A stretch of DNA of 64,000 nt, from positions 1-64,000 of the forward strand of contig SNVD02004573.1 of NCBI GenBank assembly GCA_013180625.2, in the 5' to 3' direction. Position 1 is the stretch's first letter, and each line of letters opens with the position of its first letter. This document shows positions 11,421 through 22,509 of the stretch, in pieces. This DNA is from Boswellia sacra (taxonomy: Eukaryota > Streptophyta > Magnoliopsida > Sapindales > Burseraceae). The notes beneath the pieces were generated by a model. The model had not been told where the DNA came from. It was given only the letters and a program-made list of their open reading frames with translations, and ran no database searches. The position numbers and the translations under genes are program-made.

Positions 11421-12420
11421 TTGGGAATTAGTCCCTAGACCTAAAAATCATTCTATTATAGGCACTAAATGGATTTTTAGAAATAAAGTAGATGAAAATG
11501 GCACCATGATTAGAAACAAAGCTAGACTTGTTGCTCAAGGATACAATCAAGAAGAAGGTATTGATTATGAGGAAACCTTTGCACCGGTTGCTAGATTAGA
11601 ATCCATTAGAATGTTGTGTGCATGTGCATGTTATAAAAATTTTACATTATACCAAATGGATGTCAAAAGTGCATTTTTAAATGGTTACATTATGGAGGAA
11701 GTATATGTAAAGCAACCTCTTGGTTTTCAAAATCATGATTTTCCAAACCATGTTTTCAAACTCAAAAAAGCACTTTATGGCTTGAAACAACGAGGGGCCC
11801 ACACCAAAGAGAATGGTATGATAGATTGAGCAAATTCTCATGATAATGTTTTGCAAATGATATATTTTGAAAGATTGATACTATCTTTTTGTATAAAACA
11901 AAAAATGATGATTATTAATTGTCAAATCTAGTTGATGATATTATATTGGTGCTATAATATTTCTATGTGTGAAGAATTTTCCAAGGTATGCAACAGACAT
12001 TTGAAGAATGAGCTTAATGGCGAGCACAAAATTAATTTCTTCCTTGGACTTCAAATCAAGCAATCACAATGGACACGGATCTTCATTAATCAAGCTAAAT
12101 ACACAGAGATCTTCTCAAGAAGTTTGGCATGGATAATTCAAGGACATATAACACACCTATGGGTACATTAACCTAGCTTGACAAAAATGAGAAAGGAAAA
12201 GATGTTGAGGTAACAAAATATCGAGGTATGATTGGCTCTCTTTTGTATTTAACTGCTAGTAGACCTGATATTATGTTTAGTGTGTATGTGTGCTAGATTT
12301 CAATCTTGTCCAAAGGAATCTCACCTTAAAGCTGTCAAAAGGATATTTAGATATCTTCTTGGAACCCTAAAACTAGGTCTTTTTTTTATCCTAAGTGTGA
12401 TAAGTTTGATCTAATTAGTT
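11421..12420 (+). pseudogene. Broken reverse transcriptase of the Sirevirus-like element
   Basis: Recognisable blocks are [54 protein letters not shown] and [10 protein letters not shown] (11506-11800). Downstream the text is full of small insertions and deletions: the expected APRAWYDRL block reads as noise near 11790, and the YVDD region (about 11930) is garbled. Intact-looking stretches alternate with noise, as in uncorrected long-read sequence. The sister element lacks this domain, so it gives no internal control. Confidence 0.75.
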
Positions 12421-12879
12421 ATTCTGATACGGACTTTGCTAGAAGTCTTCTTGATAGAAAGAGCACTAGTGGCTCTTGCCATTTTCTTAGACAGGCATTA
12501 GTCTCATGGTTTAGTAGAAAACAAAATTTTGTTGCCTTATCAACCGCGGAAGCCGAGTATATTGCAGTACGAAGTTGTTGTGCACAATCTCTTTGGATGA
12601 AACAAATTTTAAAAGATTATGGTGTGGTATTTGATCATATTCCCATCAAATGTGACAATATAAGTGCCATCAACATTTCAAAAAAATATCATACAACACT
12701 CTAGGACTAAGCATATAGAGATTAGACATCATTTTATTAGAGATCATGTGCAAAAAGGTAATATTTCTTTAGAATTTGTTACCACCGATAAACAATTAGC
12801 CGATATATTTACTAAACCCCTTAGTCAAGATAGATTTAGCATAATTAGAAGAGAATTAGGCAGGTTGGATATGTCTTAA
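12421..12879 (+). pseudogene. Broken RNase H of the Sirevirus-like element
   Basis: Text for SDTDFARSLLDRKSTSG, VALSTAEAEYIAV and HSRTKHIEIRHHFIRDHV can be followed across two frames, ending with DIFTKPLSQDRFSIIRRELG and MS-stop at 12877-12879. A one-base change near 12670-12700 splits the last part. Confidence 0.8.
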
Positions 12880-12904
12880 TTTTGCTTTAATATGATAGCA
12901 TATG

Positions 12905-13106
12905 TTAAGGGGGAGAATATATTTAGGGGGAGTAGTTAATTTGATTACATTTTTTTGATGATAACAAAAGGGGGAGAAATAGTTGGATTGCTTATATTCA
13001 TAACAAGTGTCATTCTTTTTGCTTATTGTTGATTTTATTTTCATTCTTGATTTTAGATTATATTTTAAAGCAATCAATGGTTTGTCATCATCAAAAAGGG
13101 GGAGAT
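12905..13106 (+). other. Multiple polypurine tracts before the 3' LTR
   Basis: Four G-rich runs (AAGGGGGAGAAT at about 12907, TTAGGGGGAGTAG at about 12924, AAAAGGGGGAGAAAT at about 12965, AAAAAGGGGGAGAT at 13094-13106) precede the LTR, and the last abuts it. Repeated purine tracts are a known hallmark of Sireviruses. The same series is at about 63720-63917. Confidence 0.8.
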
Positions 13107-14758
13107 TGTTAGCCCTAAGGCTACATGATAATTTTGATGATAACAATACACATTGATTAATTGAGATTTACTAACATGTTTATTTATGTGCAAGAGTAAG
13201 ATCATTGAAATAATTTTAAAATCAAGAAGAGGCTTATTAAAATGAAGTGTTGAAGCTAAGGAGAAGACTACATGTTAAAGGCACCAAAGTTTAAGAACAA
13301 GGATTGACTCAAGGAATGTGACACATGAGCAATGTTCAATCAATTGGTCATATATATCTCTACAAATATCCAAATGACGTGATTCTTGAGCCTTTGGAAA
13401 GCTTACTCAATTTATAACATTTCATATGTTTTAATGAAATTCAAATTTCAAGTGCAAGGTTGTCCAAATCATCATGCAAGTTGAAAGACAAATGAAAGCA
13501 GCTGACATGAGCACCGAATACTCCTTTGGACATATCTTGAGCTAGAAAAATCAAAATGACTTGATTCTTATGGAATTAGAAAGATGACTTAATGAAGAAC
13601 ATTTCATATGTTTTGAAAAAAATTCAAATTTCAAACAGAAGGCCGACATAATTGACATGCAATTTGGTGGACTGACACAAAGAAGAAAAATCAACCACAT
13701 GAGCACCGAATGGTGTTTTGGCCATATCTTAAGATAGAGATACCCAAATGCTTTGATTCTTAATGTTTTGGAAAGATTATTCAAATATGCAGATCTTTTA
13801 TTTTTGAAGAAATTCAAATTTCAAACGGAAGGCTGACAGAATTATCATTCAAATCGGTGGACTGACACATGGAAGAAAAATCAAGTCACATGAGCACCGA
13901 ATGGTGTTTTGGCCATATCTTGAGCTACAGATATCCAAATGACTTGATTCTTGATGCGTTGGAAAGCTTATTCAAATGTGAAGATCTTTTATGTTTTACA
14001 GATTTTCAAATTTCAAACGGAACATTGACAAAAATGGCAGACAAGATTACGGTTTTTATGGTGGGCAGAAAATTTGGAGATGGTGTCTTCACTTGATTAA
14101 GTTCATCTCATTTGCCTATAAAAGGAGCCATTCTCCCATGCATTCAACAAGTGCAAGAGAAGCATTTTATCAAGCAAAAAGCCAAGAGAAATATCAAGTT
14201 TATAGAGCTTTTATATTCTTTATCTACTCTTTGAAGAGAGTTGTACTTTTGTTGTAAAAACTTTTCTTTGTTCTTATATTGTGTGAGAGTGAGATCTTCT
14301 TGTAAAGGATAAAAGATATCCTTGAGAGAACTCTTTCCTTGGTGAGGTTGTTCATCAAGAAGAACTCTTGGTGTGGTGTTATCAAGAGTTGAAGAAAAAA
14401 AAAGTCTCGGTGAAGTTGTTCATCAAGCAAGTTGTAAAGTATTCTACAACTTAGTGGAAAGCCTAGCTTGTGGAGGAGCTAGGAGCCCGTGGACGTAGGC
14501 AAGGTTTGCCGAACCACGTAAATTGAGTTTGCACTCTCTCTATCCCTATACTCTTTACATTTACTTGCACTTGAGATTATTTATTATTGTTATTCTCTTG
14601 ATTGCATCTTAGATAACTTCTATTTTCATCTTCTTCACTTCTATTCTCAAAAGAAAAAGTGAAATAATTTTTATCTTTCAAGAAAAGTTTTATAAATTCG
14701 TTTTGATAAATAAAACCCAATTCACCCCCCCTCTTGGGTTGTCATACCTGGGTCAACA
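13107..14758 (+). repeat. 3' LTR of the Sirevirus-like element
   Basis: 1,652 bp, the partner of 6236-7891, ending at the TTCTG duplication. The 192-bp tandem array and the TATAAAAG box are conserved. ORFs inside (13869-14257) are repeat text. Confidence 0.93.
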
Positions 14759-14763
14759 TTCTG

Positions 14764-15551
14764 TTGATTAGATAACAGGCGGTATGAACTGCCTCCCCCC
14801 AGAATGGCTTGGGTAACTTAGCCAATCTGAGCATGCTCCTGACCCGTTCCATGATGGTTCTATTCATCCTTTCGGCCACTCCATTGTGTTGTGGTGTGCG
14901 TGGGACCGTTCTTTCATGTCGAATACTATATCTCCGACAGTAAGCATTGAACTCTCTGGAGGTATACTCGCCTCTATTATCTGATCGAAGGCATTTTAAT
15001 TTCTTACCCGTTTCACGTTCTACCATGGCATGAAACTCCTTGAACTTCTCCAGAACTTCATCCTTCATCTTGAGGAAGTACACCCATACTTTTCGAGAAG
15101 CATCATCAATGAAGGTCAAGAAATACCTTTTACCGCCTAGACTTTCTACTTCGAGAGGTCCGCATACATCACTGTGTACTAGCTCCAACAACTTTGATTT
15201 CTTCACTGATGAGGATCTGAATGACACCCTCCGTTGTTTCCTATACAAATAATAGTCGCAAGGATGAGACGCTGCATCCTTGAAAACAGTGATCAGCTTC
15301 TTCTTCTGAAGGGTTGATAAACCCTTTTCACCCATGTGACCGAGCCTTTTATGCCACAAATCCAAAGGTACCATATGATCTGCTACATGAAGGCTCTCTC
15401 CATTTATCTTTACATGAGTCCTGTAAAGATTGTCACATAATTTACCTCGAGCAACCACCATGACCCCTTTCAACATCTTCCATGTACCATTGGTGAAACA
15501 ACTCTCACAGCCTTGCTGATCAAAGGCTTTTACCGAAAGTAAGTTGAGTCA
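14764..15551 (-). pseudogene. Tork-like integrase, N-terminal and core part, cut by the nested element
   Basis: Gag-pre-integrase motif LWHKRLGHMGEKG, then a zinc-binding HPCDYYLYRKQ (the usual C-x2-C is degraded), then the core HSDVCGPLEVESLGGKRYF, RSDNRGEYTS (usually DNGGE) and QHNGVAERMNRTI. The ORF is lost at the insertion point 14763. The only break upstream is TGA at 15549-15551, in frame with the protease, where relatives have a sense codon (CGA likely). The rest of the integrase resumes left of 6236. Confidence 0.88.
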
Positions 15552-16640
15552 AAGATCTGGTACATGACGAATGTCTTTCAAAGTCATTGTACATCCAACG
15601 TTCGTTTGGAATTGAACATCACCAATTCCCATGATTTTGGCGGTGCTGTTGTTACCCATCTTCACTATCCCAAAGTCTCCTGCTTTGTACGTGGTGAAGA
15701 TCTCTTTGCAAGGAGTGACATGGCAGGAAGCTGCTGTGTCTATTACCCATTCTACTCTTTGATCTGCTATGTGGAAGCATGTCTCTTCTGCACAAATGGT
15801 CACATCTTCTACGACTATAACTCGTGGCTCTTCACTACTTTGTGCTTGTGAACTCTCCTGGTTCTGCTTCTGAAGACTGCGACAATTTTTCTTCATGTGA
15901 TCCTCTTTGCCACAGTGATAGCATTTGTAGGTGGGTCTCCGCCCATCTGTTGACCTGCCCCTTCTGTTTGTCGATCTACCTCTGCTTTTGCTTCTACCTC
16001 TTCTCCAGTCTTCACCTCAAGACTATCTTCCTCGATTCTCCATGATGTAGGCTTCATCTTGACTGGCGCCTGCATCTTTTCTTCTTGCCTCCTCTTTCAT
16101 CAAGGCATCCTTAACCATTGACAAGGTAAGTTTGCCTCCGGGTGCTGAATTACTGATGGAGACCACTAACATCTCCCATGAATCTGGAAGGAAACTGAGA
16201 AGTAGAAGTGCTTGTTCTTCGTCTCCAAGCTGTAACTCGACTGCTGTCAACTGATTCACCAAGTTCTGGAACTCACTCGTATGTTCTGCTACGAGAGTTC
16301 CGCTCCGTAACTTCAAGTTTACAAGCCGTCTCATCAGGATGGCTTTGTTTCGTATTGACTTGGCTTGATACATACTCTCTAATTTTGTCCATAGAGAATA
16401 TGCATCTGTTTCCTTGGCTACATGGTGGAAGACACTGTGGTCGATCCATTGTCTGATCTGACCGATGCATTTTCAGTTTATTTTCTTCCACTCTGCCACT
16501 TTTTCTATCTCAGGTCTCTGCCCTTGAAATTCTATAGGATCATATAGATCCTTACAACTAAGGAGATCTTCCATCCTGGGCCTCTATAGTGTGTAATTGG
16601 TAGCAGTCAATTTAATCATGGCTCCGGATGATTCTTCCAT
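15552..16640 (-). pseudogene. Tork-like gag and protease
   Basis: The gag ATG is at 16638-16640 (MEESSGAMIKLTATNYTL) and follows the leader. Stops interrupt it near 16584 (where a Trp is expected), near 16472 and twice near 16015-16025, all in one frame. The UBN2-like body runs 16500-16030, followed by an Arg/Ser-rich stretch, the CCHC knuckle CYHCGKEDHMKKNC (15882-15923) and the protease segment WVIDTAASCHVT (about 15745-15780; the usual active site is DTGAS or DSGAS). Gag through integrase share one reading frame, so this was a single polyprotein broken by point mutations. Confidence 0.87.
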
Positions 16641-16977
16641 TTTAGAATAATTAATTCACTAAAATAGAAATTGAATTTCAAAAATCCGAGCCCACCGTTA
16701 CATCCGACACGGTCAAAAATGGTGGAATAGCCTCTTCCGGGGCTCAAAAATTCCTTTTATGCAATAAATACTAAGCTTGGAAATTCTAAGGACTCAACTG
16801 AAATTTCTTAAGGGCTAAACTGAAATTTCAGAAACTAAGGGGGCATAATGTTATTAACCAAAATTACAGGGGCCAAACGAAATTTTATAAGGACTAAAAT
16901 GTAAATTTTAGAAATTCAGGTGGTCAAAAGTAATTATCCGAAAATAAAGGGGCCAAAGTAATTTCAGAGAGATATGC

Positions 16978-17105
16978 TGACGTGGCAGAGGCTGGACACG
17001 TGTCGATGATGTGGCTCTGACGAGGGCTGCTGACGTGGCTATGATGACGTGGCTCTGCTGACGTGGCAAAAGTTCGCTGACGTGGCAAAAGTTCGTTGAC
17101 GTGTC
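16978..17105. promoter_or_regulatory. Cluster of seven ACGT-core (bZIP-type) sites in the Tork-like leader
   Basis: TGACGTGGC occurs at 16978, 17031, 17045, 17059 and 17078, TGACGTGTC at 17097, and the palindrome GACACGTGTC around 16995-17004. ACGT-core hexamers of this kind are bound by plant bZIP factors. They lie between primer site and gag, so any effect would be that of a downstream enhancer. Binding is inference. Confidence 0.5.
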
Positions 17106-17392
17106 AGATGACATGGCGCTGAGGTGGGTCATCTTCTTCCTTGAGACGCGCGTGCAGCGCGTGTGGCGAGTGAAGACCACTCGCAGTTCAGGCTGATGGC
17201 ACGTGCGGCTTCTCTGGACGTCGGATCGATCGCCGAAAAATTACAGAATGATCAGCACGACGTCACGAACATACTGGACACTTCAAATTCGAAATTTGAA
17301 TCCTTTCTGAAAATTCGAAATTTTCCAGAAACATGGGACGAATTTTCTCTGAATTTTTTCTCTCTGTTCTGACGTTCCAGGAGCTCAACGAG

Positions 17393-17404
17393 GATCTGAT
17401 ACCA
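17393..17404 (-). other. Primer binding site of the Tork-like element
   Basis: The minus strand reads TGGTATCAGATC, an initiator-tRNA type site with a one-base difference at position 11, two bases from the LTR end. Confidence 0.8.
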
Positions 17405-17406
17405 CT

Positions 17407-17782
17407 TGTTGGGGATGCGATGTAAACTCAGAATGGATTTTGGGAGAAAATTAACTGGTATTAACAGAGAAAATCAATTTACAAGATTTACACAAAAACT
17501 CCCCTAAACAATTTTTCTGGAGCTCTCCTGGCTCTCTCTCACTCTCAGAACTCTCTTGGTTCTGAATCGGACTCTCTCTGGAATCCTTCACTCTTACAAA
17601 CTCAGGCAGAATTCGTCCCATATTTATAGGGAAATTCTACATATAATTTCAAAGGGTTGGCCACCTAACTTTGACTACCTCCAATGGAGGTGCCTAACTT
17701 TGACAATCCTCTGGGTAGGTAGCCTCCCTTTGACATGGGAGGGACCTTCCAGAAGCTGCATGCATCATGCATGAGCTCATCA
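17407..17782 (-). repeat. 5' LTR of the Tork-like copia element
   Basis: 376 bp, the partner of 3706-4080. A minus-strand TATAAATA (17621-17628) is the likely promoter core. It is followed by the CTGAT duplication. Confidence 0.93.
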
Positions 17783-17787
17783 CTGAT

Positions 17788-18053
17788 ATCTCTAAAATGG
17801 ACGTAGGCTTGATGGTCGAACCACTATAAATTTAGTGTTCTTATCTTCTTTATTCTTTTGTTTGTTTTCTTGCCTGTGATTTTATCGTAATTTTTTTAAT
17901 ATCTTGGATTGAAAGCTTCCGCAAAAAGCTTGAAATTCACAAAACATTCACAAAAGAGTCTTTTGATAAGTTAGGGATTTTGGAAAGAAGAGTTTAAAAA
18001 TTTTGGAAAAATATGAAACCCGCGTTTAACTTACTTCTAATTTCACAGCGCTT
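17788..18053 (+). repeat. Right part of the older split copia-type LTR
   Basis: It continues 3059-3705 after the inserted element. It has the GGACGTAGGCTTGATGGTCGAACCAC block found near the 3' end of several copia LTRs here. The right limit is uncertain: CATCT (18054-18058) matches the 5-mer before the left end, but the LTR would then end CTT rather than CA. Confidence 0.45.
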
Positions 18054-18058
18054 CATCT

Positions 18059-19235
18059 CCAACATTGGAAATATTGTTGTACAAGATTTGTGAATCAGCG
18101 CCCTCCAGCGTTGCAACGTGTTTCTAAAAGAATATTGTATTCATATTATATTAGCATCATTACATACAAAAACGTTGTGAGTTAATGGCATAAAAGATGC
18201 AATTTCTTGTAGGAGCAATTTTATCTTACCTTTCTTATTTTAATTATGAAAATTTATGTCCATGTGCATAAATGGGGTAATATTTCTTTCTTAAATAATA
18301 TTAGGTATAGAACATTAAATAAAGGTTAAAAATAGGGGACAATTAAATGGACAACAGGAAAGGCAGGAGTGCCTTTCCGTTGCACTTCTTCACTATTATA
18401 AATATAAATATAAGAATGAGAAGACGAATCGATCCTTAAAATATGTATATTATTAAAAAAAATCATGACTAATGAGTAACTTAATACTTGATCCCGGTTT
18501 CAATCGCCTAATAGACTTAGCAACAAGCATTAATAGAATCATGTTACAATAGCATCAATTTAGGTTGCTCAATTGAACATTTTTTGTTTATACTTTGGTC
18601 AACAGAAAATGGATTTATAAAAGCAGAACTTCCCAAATTAGTACGTTTTCTGCCCCCTGATTTTGTACCATTTGTGGATACATGGCCTACTTCGCTATTG
18701 ATATACATTTTAGAATTTTTTTTTATTTGATTAATTCACACATATAAAATTAAGACAAATTATAATAATAAAAACTTTATGGCATGATATATATCTAAGG
18801 GAAAATATGCTAATGGGTATGATTAGTCTTTTAAAGGGTTTAGTTAATTACTGAATAATAATTAAATTCACTTAAAAAGATGCTGAAACCCATCTCCTAG
18901 AACTAGAAGAAAGAGACGAAATTTCAACTGCCATGGAATCCATCAGAACTTCTTCTGGAAAATGCGCTACAGCTATTTTAAATTTTTACATTTTAATTAA
19001 ACTTTTTTTTGTTTGATTTACGGTTTTTGAACCTTGGTCCTTAAGTTGGCTCTTCTATAATGATATTTTTTTCTGGATTATATATATATTTTTCTTTTAA
19101 TCTTGTAAAAACATTGGATATTGTTGGATTTTGATTTTTTTTTATCGTGAATAAAGATTAGTCTTGCTTGGTGGTAGAGAAGGATTGAATGAAGGTATAA
19201 AGTATGTGGCGATTGGAAAAGGAATTGGTCATGTT
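18059..19235. other. AT-rich intergenic DNA, no gene seen
   Basis: No ORF with recognisable protein text, no tRNA and no terminal repeats that I could pair. It lies between the split LTR and the hAT-type element. Confidence 0.6.
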
Positions 19236-20046
19236 TAGGGATGGCAATTTGACCCGGTCGGGGCCGGGGATCCGAAAAATCCTGACGTCCAGGGCTGGGC
19301 AATAACCCGAAAAATCAGAGAATTTGGCTGGGCCGGGGCTGGGGTGGGGGGGTCGGGGCCGGGGACCCGGAATTAAACCCGAGAGATGCTATTGCAATTT
19401 AAAAATTATGTTATATGTAAAACAATTCTTGAGTCCTGTTAGTTTTTAATTATCACTTTTCACCCCTTATTTAAATTATAGGCCAAAACCCAGCCCAACT
19501 TTTGATAGGATTTTTTATTTCAAGCCCATTAGATGCGTCAAGCCCAGCCCATCTCCAAGGAATTTTTTAAAAATTTTTTTGCAGCCTCTGGGATTCAAGC
19601 TCGTCTCCTCTAATGGATGGAAACGACACAAGACCACTAGGCTACAAGTCATTTTGTAATCAACTTTGTTGCCCATATATATATATATATATCTGCTACC
19701 CATGTCCAAGGAAATTATATTAAAAATTATCTACAGCCCCTGGGGTTCGAAGCCGACACCCAACATATATGCAAACAGCAGGCTACCACTTGGTCGCAGG
19801 CTCTTTCACATAAATTTTCGCTGTCATATATATATATATATATATACACACACACCACATAAAAAAAATCAGAATTAAAAAAAAAACAACCCGGGTTTTA
19901 ATCATGGGTTATTAGAAAACCCGGCTCCGCCTGGGGTACCCCGGACCCGGCCCCGAGAAAAAAATTTTCGGGGAATTTCCCGAGGCCAGGGAGTGCAATT
20001 GAGGGCTGGGGCAGGGGGCCACCGGCCCCGGGTTTTGCCATCCCTA
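19236..20046. mobile_element. Non-autonomous hAT-type transposon
   Basis: The ends are inverted copies of TAGGGATGGCAA, and the flanks form an 8-bp duplication with one mismatch (GTCATGTT at 19228-19235, GTCATGGT at 20047-20054). The inside is GC-rich near both ends (GGGGCCGGGG motifs), with TA and CA microsatellites at about 19675-19692 and 19826-19856 and two diverged direct repeats containing CAGCC-CTGGG-TTC-AAGC (about 19582 and 19732). No transposase is encoded. An 8-bp duplication is the hAT signature. Confidence 0.8.
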
Positions 20047-20054
20047 GTCATGGT

Positions 20055-21877
20055 TCTTGTTTGAATCCCATAAAATAGAGGGCTATGATTTGGGCCTGAA
20101 ACGATGAAGATGAAAAATCAAATCTTAAAGGATTAATCAAATCTGAAACGATGAAGATAATTATAAATATAGCATTACCATATTTATATATTAGTTTTTA
20201 TATTCATCCTTCATGGTCCTAATTTGAAGGATCCTAATTTATCTATCTCAGGGAAAAAAAAAGAAAAAAAATCTTCATTATATTAATATTGCATTGAATG
20301 AAAATGAAAAAGCAATTTATTAGAAACTATTATGCATCTTCAAACAATTTTAACAATAAATATAATTTTCAGTTGAAAGAAGTTCGATCTAAATTCTAGG
20401 GGAGCGATAAAAGATCTACTCAGAATGTTGGTAAAATACATATGATTAAATACACTAACTTAAATACATATACTTTTTCAATGTTTTGGAGGGGCCGAGG
20501 AAAGAAAATAAATTTATCATAAATTATGTCCAAATAATATATCAATAACTAAAATCATATAATGTAGAAGCGTTATTTTCTTTTTTTTTTTTTCCTAATT
20601 GGCAATTGGAGCTTGACAATTTATTAACTCTTGAACAACGAAGTGATAGTAAGTAAGAGAGGAAAAAAAATGCTTATATAGACGAGAAACTACCCAACTT
20701 TAAACTAACGTATATAGAGAAGATTTGATGTTGAAAGAAAGCTATTTACCTTGCTTCATATAGGATAGTTGTCATTATTTTGTAGGAAACAAGAAATCCT
20801 TGATTAAAAAACTTATTTACATACTTTCCTATTTATCTAATATGGGATAGTTTTTATTATTCTAATAAAAAACTATTTATCCAATAAATTCTCAATTAAT
20901 TAGGAAGTATTATTTTCCTATTTAAAGAATAATTAATTAAATATAGTAAAAATAAAAAATTGCAAACCATCAATATAAGATATCAATTATATCTTTATAT
21001 GAATTTAGTTCTAAAAGGAATGAAGAGGCCAAAATAGAAAAATCGATTATATCCTATACATTTTAATATAATATTTAGAAAGAGCTAAATGAAATAAATA
21101 TATACTAAGGTTTTAAATAAATATTACATTTAAATATTTAATATAATATACACTAAGGTTCGCCAATGGTTGAAACTCGATCGAAAGTATGAGTTCAAGC
21201 TTAAAGGAGCATCAATCAAGTAAAAGTTTGGATGATATTAATAGCACATAAAATAAAGTGATAATAAAATTGGCCCCTGACGTATCTGGAAAAACGGTCG
21301 TCCTGAGTTTGTGGACTACGAAATATAGAAATAGTCCCTGATGGCGGTATTGAGTTTTTCCAACGTCGGTAAAAAATTGACTTAGAGCTACAAAATTATA
21401 TTCATACCCTCATATTAAATTTTATTAATTTAACAAATCAATAAATAGATAATAAATTTTTTAAATCAATCTAATATAGCCAGTCCAAGGGCTATGATTT
21501 TTTTTAAATAAATTAAAAAGAAAATCAAAAATTAATTAAGAAAAGGAAACCAATTGGAAAGACCAAATCCCTCAACATCAAATTAACCACACTAACATGA
21601 TCGGGAAAGCAATAGAACTCAAGAAATTGATTTTATCAACTTCACAAAAATTAGCAATATCATAATATTGTTTCACTATCACTAGCACATAGTTGTCACT
21701 TTCCAATCTTGAACGCAAAATATTATAATTTACAGATAATGTGAACATGATAATGCCAGCTCTAGGATAGAATTTTAACTAACTAGAGTTGGTTATGCTT
21801 TAATTAACTTGACTTGTTAATTATATATATTCTTTAATCTAATGATAGATAGTGAAAAGTTAAGAGTACACTAAGAA
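20055..21877. other. AT-rich intergenic DNA, no gene seen
   Basis: Only short chance ORFs. A moderately less AT-rich patch at about 21270-21370 has no recognisable coding content. Confidence 0.6.
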
Positions 21878-21882
21878 GAAGA

Positions 21883-22265
21883 TATTATAAGTTAAATGAA
21901 TAAAAGCATGGATTGGTATAATTGATGTAATGAAGTTTACTTATATGTAATATAAGTAACAAAAGGAGGTGAAGGAAATGTGAATCACTCCTAGAATACA
22001 AAGCAAATTAATGGTAGAAATAAAGAAACAAGTGAAAGAATGAGAAAATGAGAGAATTTTTCCTTGTCCAATTCATTCATTTTCATACCTCCATTACAAG
22101 TGTTGTATGCCTATTTATATAGAAGTATGAATGGTCATTAATGTAATTGTACCTAATAATAAATCAATTAAAAATGAAAACATATTTCTCACATGGGCAC
22201 ACTAAAAGTAGTGGTAACTCCACTAATCATGTAAGTGGTAGTAATCCACTTATATTTTTATAACA
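21883..22265 (-). repeat. 3' LTR of the Ale-like copia element
   Basis: 383 bp, paired with 31133-31515. On the element strand it starts TGTTATAAAAATATAAG and is preceded by the purine tract AAGGGGAAG (22266-22275). Confidence 0.95.
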
Positions 22266-22509
22266 CTTCCCCTTGGATTCTACCACTTAATTGTATTTGA
22301 CTTTACTAAGGAAAAACCCAGTGGGATAAAAACCAAAATAAAGAAATACAATTATACAACAAATTATGAAGTGGTGTTGGACGTGTTTTACTGCCTCATT
22401 AAAAACCTCGGCGGGAAAACCCAGTGGGATAAAACCCGATCAAAGGGAAAAAGAGTACAGTACACATGTGTCCACAATGCTTTCCCTGATCATGGCAGAA
22501 GATCTCTTG

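Larger units (their letters stand above)
6236..14758 (+). mobile_element. Complete Sirevirus-like Ty1/copia element nested in the Tork-like integrase
   Basis: LTRs at 6236-7891 and 13107-14758 both begin TGTTAGCCCTAAGG and end GGGTCAACA. The 5-bp duplication TTCTG flanks the element (6231-6235 and 14759-14763). Plus-strand order: LTR, primer site, gag with coiled-coil and two CCHC knuckles, protease, integrase, RT, RNase H, several G-rich purine tracts, LTR. Multiple purine tracts and this type of gag are typical of Sireviruses. The same family recurs at 58854. Coding frames are heavily broken, but part of the middle is assembly artefact (9645-9682, 11200-12420), so the stop count should not be used to judge age. 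Confidence 0.93.
3706..17782 (-). mobile_element. Complete Ty1/copia element, Tork/Tnt1-like, interrupted by a nested element
   Basis: Two LTRs (3706-4080 and 17407-17782) are flanked by identical 5-bp duplications CTGAT (3701-3705 and 17783-17787). Minus-strand order is LTR, primer site, leader, gag with CCHC knuckle, protease, integrase, RT, RNase H, purine tract, LTR, which is the copia order. Removing the nested insert and its duplication leaves about 5.5 kb. The RT/RNase H text resembles Tnt1-type (Tork) elements. By eye the LTRs differ at about 13 positions plus one indel in 375. The coding region has several nonsense codons and at least one frameshift. Confidence 0.93.

Noticed and set aside
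13869..14257. ORFs in the LTRs (also 6881-7335 and 59742-59933)
   Set aside because: They lie in LTR repeats, vary between copies and match no protein family.
18054..18058. CATCT as the right target duplication of the split LTR
   Set aside because: It matches the 5-mer before 3059, but the LTR would end CTT rather than CA, so it is kept only as a weak hint.
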